From assembly GCA_032718865.1 (NCBI GenBank), contig JALUTQ010000004.1, positions 558,001 through 622,000 on the forward strand: a stretch of 64,000 nt of DNA, written 5' to 3'. Within the stretch, counting starts at the first letter, position 1. The number at the start of each line of letters is the position of its first letter. Below, piece by piece: positions 31,901-42,500 of the stretch. This DNA is from Tilletia caries. Its lineage: Eukaryota > Basidiomycota > Exobasidiomycetes > Tilletiales > Tilletiaceae. Below the pieces are notes generated by a model. That model was not told where the DNA came from. It made no database searches and saw only the letters and a program-made list of their open reading frames with translations. The translations under genes were made by a program, and so were the position numbers.

Positions 31901-32293
31901 ATGCTCATACTTTCACTCTCTCGCCCTGAGCTCCGAAGTAGTCTCATCATCCCGATCACTGCTCCGTTCTCGCACACATTATCGGCGCTGACCGACCTAA
32001 CAACGCAAAAGCGCCCGCAGCGGCAACAGCACCCGGCTCGGCGCATCAACCCTGTCCGCGCAGTCCTCCACCGGGATCCCAAGCCCGACAATGTCTTTCT
32101 GGACGCCACGGGAAACATCAAGCTTGGCGGGTTTGGCCTCAGCCAGGAGGTGGGAACGGAAGAGCTCGCGGAGACGTGTGCGGGTACGCTGGACTATGTG
32201 AGTCCAGAGGTGGTCGAGGGAAAGTCCTATGATTCCAAATCGGATATTTGGTCCCTCGGCTGCATCGCCTACGAGCTATGTGCGCTGAAGTGA
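31901..32293 (+). pseudogene. NIMA-related kinase fragment, copy B
   Basis: Same fragment as at 8650-9060, here in continuous frame from 31901 to the GTGAGT donor at 32291. The kinase-like part starts near 32060 with VLHRDPKPDNVFLDA, continues KLGGFGLSQEV and ETCAGTLDYVSPEVVEG, and ends SDIWSLGCIAYELCALK. Nek2/Kin3 homologues have HRDLKP and DFG; this copy has Leu to Pro and the DFG Asp to Gly, so catalysis is not expected. A TATA-like TATAAAA lies at about 31785-31791, followed by ACTGGGTGAGT (about 31849-31859), so some transcription is possible. Classified as a fragment because the N-lobe is absent. Confidence 0.7.
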
Positions 32294-32589
32294 GTATTCG
32301 ATCCACACATCCTTTGTTCCATTTGGAAGCCACAAGTCATCTGATCGTGAATGGCATCCGTTTCTTTATCACCTTCCACAGCCCGACGACAGACCCACGA
32401 CGAGAGGGCTGCGGGAGCACTGCCAAATTCAGCTGTACCTCAAGCACCTTGATGTGAACACTATGGATGGGGACATCTCCATTTGTCATCGATAGGTGAG
32501 TCCCTCCCCTTTCCCCCTCCTCCTCGTCAGACTGACAGATCAACGACCTCCAGCGACCGCATGAGGCATATCGATCTTGATCTTCAACA

Positions 32590-32958
32590 AGGCCTCTCCC
32601 TTCGATTCCTTTCCTCTTTCTCTCTCCCCCCCCCGTACTCCGTACAACTACCCATCCTACCAGCTTAACCAGCATACAACCCAACCCAGCACAATCCAAC
32701 CCAACCCAACACAACATAACATAACCCAACCCAAACCAACACAACACAATCCAACCCATCCCAACACCAACACATTATCTACCAATTACCATGTCTGTCT
32801 CTATGATCCCCTCCGTCCAGACTGTCATCGCCCCGTCCACGGTGGCCAGAACTTTCCGAAAGGAAGTTCACAGCCTCGAGAAGGCTGTCTCTGCCTCGGT
32901 CGAGCGCATGCCGCCACCGATCCGCAACCCTCTCAGCGACATGAACCTATCAGCCCTT
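32590..32958 (+). other. Insertion in copy B: CAACCC-rich leader plus short ORF (captured gene 5' end?)
   Basis: Absent from copy A, where the flanking sequence is continuous (8360-8375, minus). It starts with a CAACCC/CAACAC-rich tract (about 32660-32770), like leaders of highly expressed fungal genes, followed by ATG at 32791. That ATG opens a frame (MSVSMIPSVQTVIAPSTVAR) of ~52 codons before running into repeat sequence. I do not recognise the peptide. It could be the first exon of a host gene copied here. Confidence 0.45.
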
Positions 32959-34199
32959 CCCCGCTGGTGCCAGCCCGCTCCATATCACACTGCCCCCTCC
33001 CTCCCTTCGCGTCCCTCGTCCCTACCAACGATACCACAGCCACAGCTCCATCCCACCTCTACCTCATTCCCTTGCTTTTCATCCCTTCTCTCTGCAGATC
33101 CCTCGGACAATGACTCGGACGGTTTTCTTCCCCTTCCCTTTCTCTCTACAGATCATACCAACAGTTTGCTCTGCATTCTCTTTCTTTCCGTACAACTCTC
33201 GGACCGGGATCTCCGGACGGACGCGGGACGATTGCGCCATCGGCCATTACTTTGACGATGACCACAACTCACAAGATGAGTTTCCTCCCCCTTCCTCTAT
33301 TCCATGTCTCCTCACACTTGCTGACCATCGATCTGTGCCTTCTCATCTCAGCCTTCCTCCAGTCGAAGACATCCACGGCTTCTTTTCCTCCGAGATCGAC
33401 AACCAGTGACTTCAGGTCCAGGTCCTCGTACAGCCCAATCTGCTTCCGGGTACGTTCTTTCCCATGTCCTCCTCTATGCTCGCGCTCATGCTGATAACTC
33501 CTCCTTCCTTCACCCCTTCTTCCAGTCCAAATCAACCCTACATGCCCAGCACTCCACACGGACGACACGAAATCATCCTACCTACCAGCCAGGATTGCAC
33601 TTCTCTCAGCTGTCCCGCCCCCTCAAGGTCACCTACGCGCCTGTATCAAAATTCGAACCTCGTTCCTCATCCTGTCGCTCATGGATACCACCGTTCCCTC
33701 CCAGCAAGCACCCCTTCTGGCTTCTCACACCCCTCTTCTCAGCGACCGACGGCTCCATCGTTCATACCCCCCGATTCTGGATTCCCGGAGGACGAACGCC
33801 ACTCCACAATTCTCCGCCCGGCTTGCGCTCCTCGCGCTTCTGCTCTCAATTATATCACCAAAGTCGGGCAGCAGAACCCCCTTACTGTGCTACAGTCCCG
33901 GCGCTGCGATCCCCTTTTGTCTTCACTACTCTAGATCCGCAACAAGACCCACTTTTCTTCCACAGTTCCACTCGTCCTTCATGGGAGCCAGCAATCGAGG
34001 TCCTCGGGCGTGGCGGTACCTGCCGCCAGAATGAGAGTATTCAAATGGTAACTGATTGTTCGCGATAAGTCCCGTTACTACATACTACATACTTAAGGAA
34101 GGGTACATCGCAGACCGACCCAAAGACGTGCATATCATCCCTCTATGATGCCCTGAAAGGTGTGTCCTCCGCGAGAACGATGGGGGGCACCCCCGTGTT

Positions 34200-36344
34200 C
34201 TATGCCCATTTGACGACGAGGAAGCTGAGTGCGCCGCCGACGGCCAGGCCGAGGGTGAGCCAGTACGAAAGTACAGTGGCACTGAGCGCCTGAGCGGCCT
34301 GCGTCGCGCTCTTGCTCGGCGGTCTGCTGTTGTTATTTCCGTCGGCTCCTTGCAAGTTGGCTGGTGGTGAGCCGAAGGCCCGGACTTTGGACGGTCCGGC
34401 GATCAAGATGGAGGTGGCTAGTAGACCGTTGGAGATGCCCATGGTGAGCATGATGAGCATGAAAGCGACGTCGGTCCTTAAGATCGAGCCTGATGGTGGT
34501 GGTGGTGCTGCTGGTGCTTTCGAGGAAGATGACGCAGCCGACGAGCGGGGCAGGTTACATGCCCTGAGGAGAGGTAGTAAGATGGTCCGACTGGCGCTGA
34601 GAAGGACGACCAGGTTCGTACTGCGGACGAGGAAGACGGTGGGCAGCAGACCGGGTAAGGAGCGGCCTACCAGGTCAGCAAAGTTGAAAGCGACGAAATG
34701 GAGCGCCGAGAAGACGAGCGGGGTCTGCCATCGGGCCGGTGTGGTGGATCCGCGGTCGGTATAGCCCACACTCTGCACGCGTGCCGTCAGGGCGGGGAAG
34801 AGGGCGAGTGTGAGGACGAAGAGGTAGGCGATGGTTAGGGAGAGGACGATCGTCTGCGCTTGGACGTCCCACAGTCGTGCGAGGGAGGCCTCTGTTTCCG
34901 GCGAGAGGTGTGGGCCGATCCAGCGCAGCAGCAAGGTCGACGAGTCTTCCGTTATCGGTTTGGCGAGGTCCGTGCTGGAGTTGAGTTCATCGGCGTCGGC
35001 GGCGGCGGTTGGATCGAGGACGCCTGCTGGTGGTGCTTGACTCGATTGCTGACGACGACGATGATTAGTAGCGCCCGCGACTGATGATGAGGTCCCGAAT
35101 ACTTCAGCCCAGCACCGAGTACGAATGAAGATCCAGAAGCTGAGTAGCGTGAGGGCCATGAGGCCCGCGCCCGTCGAAAAGAAGATGCGCGCAGCAGCTG
35201 TGGACGGGTCGGCAACAGCCAGATTGGGATCCTTCTTGGCCGCTGCTACTGCTGCGGCGAGCTGAGCTTGCACTGCTGGGTCGGATTGGCCCCAGGCTGC
35301 GGCGAGTTGTACGAGACTGATGCTGACTCCGATCAAGCCTTGTCCGGAGAGCATGAGAGCTGGTTTTGAAAGCGAGGGGCACGCATTCCATCAATATTTC
35401 TTCTGGAGATAATGACCTTCGTTCCACTCACACATTGCTCTTGGACCGAATGAGCTGCAGACGGCGACGACTGCGTTCTGGAGGTAGGCCACCGCGGCGG
35501 CGAGGAGTACGTCGATGGCGATGACGAGGTAGAAGTACGAGCTGCTCGGCGTTTCCACCTGCTCGGCTGATCCTGCTGTCGATTTCGGGGGTTCGGACTG
35601 CTTGAGACTGGTGGAGAGGGCGAGGACGAGGAGAGAGAGGACGATGACGAGACCGGCGGAGAAGATCCTCCGTACGGCGCGCAGGATGATCTGGAGCTGT
35701 TTCTCTGCACTGCTGAGCTGCGAGCTTTCCTCCGGCCCACCTTCTTCGACCTCGCGCGCCTTCCTCTTGTTGGCCGAAGAATCGCTTCCGAGTGTTGCGA
35801 CAGCATGTGCGCCAAAGATGATGCCAGACACCGTATGCGCACTGACGATCCATGAGCTGAAGGTATTCTCATAGGGTGTACCGCGGAACCGAGAGCGGTA
35901 GTACTCGGTCGGGCTGATGAGGGCGTTGAAGGAGAGCAGGACGGCGGCGCCGAGGAGGAGGAAGGAGAGGGAGACGGCGAGTCGTTGGGTTGTGGTGTAT
36001 GCGCTCCATGCGGCTGTCCGTTCGAGGGGCCCGAGGTTGGAGTGTTCGTCGTTGCCGTGCCAGCCCGTGCTGGCGTCGGACATGTGTGAGGCCATGATGG
36101 CCCTGCCTTCTCCTTCCTCCATATCGTCCTCATCCTCGTCGCCATCATGATGAGCATGAGCATGAGCATGAGCATGAGCACCGGTGTTGGCTGTTGCGGC
36201 GGCTGTGGATGGTAAAGGCGCGTATGATGCTGCGGACGAGGCTGATGCTGGTGCGGGCACGTAGGACCAAGCCCTGGGCATGTGGAAGGTGAAGTACTTC
36301 CGCTTGCCCGCGCGGGACCCGGCCGCTGTCGATGCGCCTGCCAT
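34200..36344 (-). CDS. FUN26: Equilibrative nucleoside transporter (SLC29/ENT family)
   Basis: Exons 36344-35432 and 35359-34200, 690 residues from MAGAST. An upstream in-frame ATG at 36431 would add 29 residues. ENT features: first membrane helix with LLLGAAVLLSFNALISPTEY, then SSFGPRAM/SLMLSGQGLIGV across the intron (the conserved SGQ.L.G of helix 5), and about eleven hydrophobic segments ending SFLVVKWA at the C-terminus. A His-Ala repeat (five HA units, from GAGCAT codons at 36153-36178) lies in the cytosolic N-terminus. Fun26 in yeast is vacuolar and broadly selective for nucleosides; location here is inference. Divergent from the bL21m gene. Confidence 0.88.
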
Positions 36345-36625
36345 CTTGATATTATTCTTGCTGCCCTTATTAAGTACGAGTGCGAGTGCGCGTACGACGT
36401 CTGGCTCAGCGAGCACATCAGAGGCGAGCATGCTGGGGAATGGGGAAGTGATGGTTTCTTATCTCGTATCTCGCGCTGTTATCTACTCTCGGCCGACAGA
36501 ATATTCACTCACTCGCCAGTCGCCTCGCTCACCTCACACCTGGCTTCCTTCTTGCTGAGCATGACTGACGACTGACTACTGACTGACCACCACACGCTGA
36601 TCGGTAGCCAGTGCGCGTTGTCATC

Positions 36626-37463
36626 ATGAGTGAGTTCTTCTTCCCAGTGTAGATCTCTGCCCGCGCATGTCTGTCTGACTTCGGCTTCTATCCTCTGCGC
36701 TTTTCCTCCAGGTCTCAGCAGATCAGTCGCTCCTCTGGCCCGCACATCACTCGCCGCCTGCTCCAGCACAGCAACATCACTCCCAGATACAGTGCGGAGA
36801 TCAGCAGCATTCCCAAGCACAGCCGGGTCCAAGCGCACTCTCACTCGCTCAGCAACTTCACAAGAACCAGCAGCGGCGGCTCCAGCTCATCCAACAGCCG
36901 ACTCGCTCCCGCCTTCCCAGCCTCTACCATCAGCATCCTCATTACCCGCATCCACAGCCGTCAGCTCGACCTCCCAAGCACTCGCAGCACTCCGCACCCA
37001 GCCACAGCACTACGTAATCGCCTCCCTCGTCGGACGCGCATTCCTCCTCTCCCTCTCCGACGTCGTCACCCTGCCCCGGCTCAAAGACGTCCGCGTCGGC
37101 GACGTCCTCGAACTCGAGCGCGTACATGAGATCGGATCACAGGATTACACCCTCCGCGCACAGGACCCTATCTCGCCCCGCGTTCGGACTGAGCACTACG
37201 CCGCCAATGGTGTGGACCCACTCGAGGGCGCCAATAGCACCACAAAGTGGACCTCGCGTCTCATTCCTGCCGGGCTGGCGTTCACGGGCGCTGTGCTTAG
37301 GCCGGAGACCGTTCGCGTCCGCTGTCTCGTTGTCGAGCATACCAAGGGCAAGATGGAGTATATCGTCAAGAAGAAGCGAAGGAAGGGGTACCGCAAGACC
37401 ATCAAGCACAAGCAGCCTTACACTCGGCTTCGGGTAGAGGAGATTCGTCTTGGAGACTCGTGA
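36626..37463 (+). CDS. MRPL49: Mitochondrial large-subunit ribosomal protein bL21m
   Basis: Exons 36626-36629 and 36712-37463, 251 residues. The first coding exon is only ATGA; after the 82-nt intron the frame continues as MSLSRSVAPLARTS, an Arg/Ser-rich mitochondrial presequence. The L21 core lies in the C-terminal half: HYVIASLVGRAFLLSLSD, DVRVGDVLELERV, VRVRCLVVEHTKGKMEYI and the diagnostic KKKRRKGYRKTIKHKQPYTR. Yeast MRPL49 is the orthologue. The exon choice explains how this ORF, which has no ATG of its own before the core, gets a start and a targeting signal. Confidence 0.9.
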
Positions 37464-37674
37464 ACATTCTGTTGTCTCGAACGTGTCGAAATGGATCCTC
37501 GCATCTTCCTCTGGTACTGTCAGTAAATGTGCTTTCAACTGCAGTGATTCTCTGGAACTGGGAAGAGATTACAGTGCATAAACGAAGAGTACAGTGGCTG
37601 ATTCGGATCTTGGAAAGTGACAAATGGGGATGGAGACACAAGTGAATTTGGCAGGGAACAAGGGCGCGGACAGA

Positions 37675-38404
37675 TCATCCAGGGCCAACCTACACAAAGG
37701 ACAAAACAGGTAGGCGAAGAGAGCTGTCAGCCTGATTTACGTTGACGAGCGACCAGGTGGCAATGAACACACGACGTACCTTAGGAATGTCGTAGTGCTC
37801 CGACAGACTCTCCAGGTAGGTATTGAACTTGTCCACCTTGTCCTTATGCGACTTCTTCGCCTCCGTCTTGACCTTCTCCGAGAGCTGTGAGCGGGGAGAA
37901 CGTACTGTAAAAGGTCAATCTCAAGGTCCCCTCAACCGTACAAGCCAGGAAATCCAACCGCCGGTCCCTCACCCTCTTTCTCTGGATCTCGTCAAACCGC
38001 CGCTCGGCGTCCGTCCGCTCGATCGAAAGGGATTCGCCCGATGGTGCGCCTTGCTCTTCCGCTGTCGATCCTGAGGCCTTGCTGGTACTCGAGCTGGCCA
38101 GGGGAACGGCCGCTGACGATGTCGACGATGCGGATACCTTGACCCCGTTCGACGTAGACGATTTGGACTTCTTCTTCTTTCTGCAGTGACGGGAGGGGGC
38201 GGCGCGAGACAGGCGGGCAGGCACACAAAGGCGCAGGGTGGGGAAACAGGCGGGAAAAAAAGGGAGCAAGGGCGAAGGTCAGCTTCGATATATACCGACA
38301 CGATGTTCAATCCCAGATGTGAGTGAGGCTCACTTCTTCTCAGCGTCGCGATCTTTGAACTTGAGCGAGCCTCCGGGCTTGAACCCGTACGCGTCTTCGC
38401 CCAT
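37675..38404 (-). CDS. FAM32A: FAM32A-family protein
   Basis: Exons 38404-38334, 38181-37974, 37884-37780 and 37689-37675, 132 residues. Family pattern: short N-terminal GFKPGGSLKFK, a Lys-rich stretch, then ERRFDEIQRKRLSEKVKTEA and KKSHKDKVDKFNTYLESLSE, and the invariant C-terminus HYDIPKVGPG, split so that the last exon is five codons including the stop. FAM32A is a nuclear protein found in the catalytic spliceosome, where its C-terminus reaches toward the 5' exon; the same role is inferred here. Length fits the family (about 110-140). Confidence 0.9.
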
Positions 38405-38698
38405 CGTCGTTAAATCGTGAGAAAGCGGCCCTCGACCCTTGACTTGACTCGGAGCAGCGTTCGTCGCCGTCGTCAAGGATGAGCTCGAGCTCGAGCGCGA
38501 CGACTCACTCTTGGGGTGGAGATTTGTGATCGGCTCAGGATGATCATGCGAACCGCTCGCTGCGTATGGACCCAGCCCTCCCACTGAATCAATCAATTGA
38601 ATGCCGCTTCACGACGACTACGACAATCCCCGACAGGCGACTCGTCCCCCCGCTCCCCCTCCCTCCCCCCCTGCGCACCGATCCCGAAAAAGACCAGC

Positions 38699-39243
38699 AT
38701 GGCCGGCGGAGGAGATTACCGTGAGTTTGTTGGCGCGCGCGCGCTCGGGGCTAGCTGCAGTTAACTCACCTCAACTCTCCCACACTTTGCCTCACACAGA
38801 CCCAGTGAAGCTGGACCCCGCCATCGAGCGGCACCAGGCCAACGTGAGCGCGCTTCCAATCCCATATTTGCAGGCGCTGTGCTGTCCGAAATGTTCTGAA
38901 ACTCAACCCTCTACCTTCCCTGATTATAGCAAACAACGATGTACACCCGCTTCCGCCTCACCGGCGGTAACAGCCGCTTCATCGTCCTCTGGGGCATCGC
39001 CGTTCCCTTCGGAATCTACGCCCTCGCCAAGGCTACTGATGTGAGTTGTTGGAACAATGGGGTCCGCCCGGATCGCAGACCTTCCCAAAGCCGCGGGGGG
39101 GGGGGGAAGGGTGATAATGATTGAATCTGCTGCTGATGGACCTCTCTTCCATCGAAATTCCTCAGGGTGCATACGACTGGAGGAGCAAGACACGGGCAGA
39201 CTCGCTCTCGGCAAACCCACCAGCACCAGCTCCAGAAGAGTAG
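38699..39243 (+). CDS. NDUFB4: NADH:ubiquinone oxidoreductase B15/NDUFB4-like subunit
   Basis: Exons 38699-38720, 38800-38843, 38930-39040 and 39166-39243, 84 residues. After joining: MAGGGDYHPVKLDPAIERHQ, a Gly/Asn-rich loop, one hydrophobic helix (FIVLWGIAVPFGIYALAKAT) and DGAYDWRSKTRADSL, which corresponds to the DGKW/YDW.GK.R.DSL end of fungal B15-type accessory subunits in the distal membrane arm of complex I. Assignment rests on this pattern, length and topology. Alternatively it is another small single-helix complex I accessory subunit. Confidence 0.7.
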
Positions 39244-39550
39244 AAAGGGTCGATCATACTTGGAAAACACTGCTTGAAATCGTACCCCCAGCACATTTCT
39301 TGTTCCTCTCGTCTTCTCGCATAGGCAAGCACACTCGGCAATTGGAAAGAAGAAGGATGAAGTAGCTACGAGCTATGGAGAGCATTCGAACGAGTCTTCC
39401 TGGAGCCAAGGAGGAGGAGCGGCAGAAGGGACGTAGGCATGACGGACTGAAATGTGATGATGGTACATGAGAGGGGGGGAATCTTTGCTCTTGCTTCCAA
39501 ACAGTGATGATGGTGTACTTCTCGTGAAAAAAAGGCTGTAGGACCTCCCC

Positions 39551-42500
39551 TCAGGCCGTGGTCATCCTCGCAGCCGGTGCCGCCGACCTCCCACCACTGA
39601 CGATCCCTCCCCTCCCCGCTTCCAGCCCAGAAGGAACCGTTCCCTGTCGTTGTGAGCTCACCTCCACATTCGATCCTGGAACCCCGCGACAGACAGGACA
39701 GCCCCGACGGAGTAAGACCCTCATCCGCGCCTCCCCAATCACCTTCCTCTCAAACTCGGCACGAGTCCGCACAGCCCTCCGCTCCGGCGACGCAAACCCA
39801 TCAATCCGAGACCCAGTCAACGTGATCGGCAACAAGTCCGGCTCCAGCAAAAGTCGGTCCAGACCGGGCGTCGGGGGTACTGATCCTGGTTTCTTGCTCG
39901 GCGGCGGTTGACTGGCCTTGGCGTTGGGCAGTCGGTCCGGTGAGACGACGCAGGAGAGGTGGAAGGTGTGTCGGCAGAGGAAGACGACGAGGGAGGATGT
40001 GTTTTCTGTCGCTTGTAGGCTGCTGCTTGGGTCGTTGAACAGAGGCTTGCCGCATGCTGCACATGGAGAAGAGACTGTTTGGAGATCCCTCAGAAGGGCA
40101 TAACTGGTCAGCCAAACTAAAGCCCGATCGAAAAAGAGGAGAGGGGCTGACAACGACGGAAGCTTACAAGACATATATTGACCCCCTCCCAGACTCTTAT
40201 GCAGCGCCTCAGAAAGCTCCTCGCCGTCGTGGTGCAGAATAGCACAACATCCCTCAAGTAAAGAAACCTGGAGGTTGAAGTCCTGCAGGATCTTGATGAG
40301 CGCACCGCGCAAGCCTGGAATCTCGAGACCGTTCCGGATACGTTTGACGAGGCGGATCGGGTCGATCTCCGCCCCGACGTTCTCTAGCAAGCCGCGGATG
40401 AAGGCTGGGAAAGAGATTCGGATTCGATCAACCCTTAGTCAGCCCCCCCGCCCAGGTCTACTCCGTCAAATAGCCATCCTCAGGAAAAAAAACTCACTAG
40501 GCTTGTTGTCGGAGTAGGTCAGAAGGTCGTCCCACAACTCCGCGTCGTTCTGCTCCTTCGCAAAGTCGATTGCCTGTTATGAATCGATTGAGTTTCATCA
40601 GCAACACACCGATGAGCAGAAACGGATCCGAAAGAGTTGCCATTGTAACTCACTCGTTCCACATCTCCCAGCTTCTCGATGATCAGACTCAACGCTCGCT
40701 TGTTGTCGCCGATCCGTCCGAGGAGGAAGACCATCTCGGGAACATACTCCCTCTCTTCGCAAATCTTGTACGCCTGGAGAACGAGCCGGGAAGGGAAAAG
40801 GTCAGACACGGAATAAACCACTTCTTAGTACAGGTCCTAGAAACTGACCTTTTCGAACGAGTAGTAGCTGCTCATCGCTCGCAGGTACGTCATCAGCCGC
40901 GAGTAGTCGTACTCGGCGTAAAGACCAATCTGGATGTCGGAAAAGTGGGAAACTGCCGGTGGGTCCTTGTCGAAGAGTGTGTCGAGATACATGTGCAGGA
41001 ATCGCGGCTTTGTCTCCAGCTGCGATACCACTTGTGGGACCTGTAACGATGAGTCAGGAAGAGGAAAGAGCGAGATTGAGCTGCATCATCCTGAACAGGC
41101 AAGAACGGGCATGCACCTACGGGAATAGAATGGGTATGCTCCACAAGCAGATCAATAGCCGTCCCATGCTTGCTCGGCTTGCTCAGTATACTGCTCCTCT
41201 TCATCGACGAATCAGGCGCGATGCCCGAGGCAGCCAGCCCCCTCTGCCGCAGATCCTCCTCAAACTCAAGAAGCTGGAGAACCTGGTCCTGGATGCTCAT
41301 GAAGAGGTTGTGTTCCCGGATCAGATCAAAGACCGTCGGCCGGCGGAGACGAAGATAGTACGGCAACGCCTTGCCCGGCAAGTGGTTTGCCATGTAGATC
41401 TCCGCCAGACACTCCATCAGGATCGTGCTGTCCGCCTCTTCGGGAGGAGTGGCGATGCCGGAACTGCGCTGCTTGCTGTCCGTCTCCAACGCAGGCGCAC
41501 GTTGCAGTCGGTCCTCGATGGCGAGCACGACAGCTTGCATGCTGTAGACCTGAGGCGGCCATTCCTGAATCGTCCGCCGAAGCTCGTACAGGTCCGTGGC
41601 GAGCCAGTGGGCGAGGACCATGTCGTACACCAGCACACTGAGCGTGGGCTCACTCAGGGGTATGTACGGAATGACACTGGACAGTTTTCCACGTTCGACG
41701 AAGAGGAAGATCCAATCTTCCCACGCCTTGGAATTGTGCCCCAGCACTTTGGACGCGACCCTAGCGGCCTTGTCGAAGTGATGCGCCTCTACGAGCCAGT
41801 TGAGGTACCGTTTCCCAATCTCCGCCGCATCGAAACCGAGAGCAGCCGCGGTCGATTTGCCCAAATAGTCGATCCGGGCGAGCGCTTCTGCGAAGCGTTG
41901 TCGTGAGAGGAGCCACTCGATCTGATCACGAGCATCGCGCGGTCTAGCCACGATGACCTCGTGCGGAGAGACAATGTAGAAATACGCCGGGCTGCCTTCC
42001 TCCGAAGCTGCCAGAGCAGCGGCAGCCGCATGAGCCTTGGCCTGCTCCAGTGCCCCCTCGGGTCCCGCGGCTCGGGCCTCCTTGGCAGCTGCGAGCGAGT
42101 CGGTCGACGGTACGAGCATGTAGTCGTTACATCTGAACCGCGAGAAGTTGTGTAGCGTCAACACGTCCGAACTGACTTCTTCACCCTCTGCGTTGATGAT
42201 CCGCAGTTCCGGCGGAAGAGCTTCGGGTCGCGCACCAGGGAAGCGAGTATTTCCAGCCCCTGTAGCCCGTGAGCCAGCTTCGCTGCCGTCACTATCCGCA
42301 ATTGCAGCCTCATCCTGTTCCTCCTCCTCGACCACGTACGCCAGGGTCAACATGTCAAGACCGTAGGGAGCCAGTCCGCTGATCATGCAGTCGAGTTGTA
42401 AGATGGAGGTGATCTCCGCGTATACCTGCGCCTTGCCGTCACTCGATCCTGAAGGTGTAGAACTACTGCTGGCCTGTCGCGAGCGGCGCTCTTTGATCGT

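Larger units (their letters stand above)
28707..34199. repeat. Repeat zone, copy B of the large inverted duplication, with two insertions
   Basis: After the 3' flank of the preceding gene, the order on the plus strand is: a short W-type piece (28953-29005), Y (29095-29260), the retroelement (29262-31382), Z (31387-33612), then X (33655-33970). Z contains the kinase fragment and several intron-like donor/acceptor pairs (for example GTACGTTC at 33450 and TCTTCCAG at 33519-33526). It is also interrupted by a ~370-bp insertion at about 32590-32958 absent from copy A. No intact host gene is supported. Confidence 0.7.

Noticed and set aside
32791..33255. 154-codon frame from the CAAC leader as an intact gene
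   Set aside because: Only the first ~52 codons are in the unique insertion. The rest is translation through pyrimidine-rich repeat block Z that is clearly non-coding in copy A.
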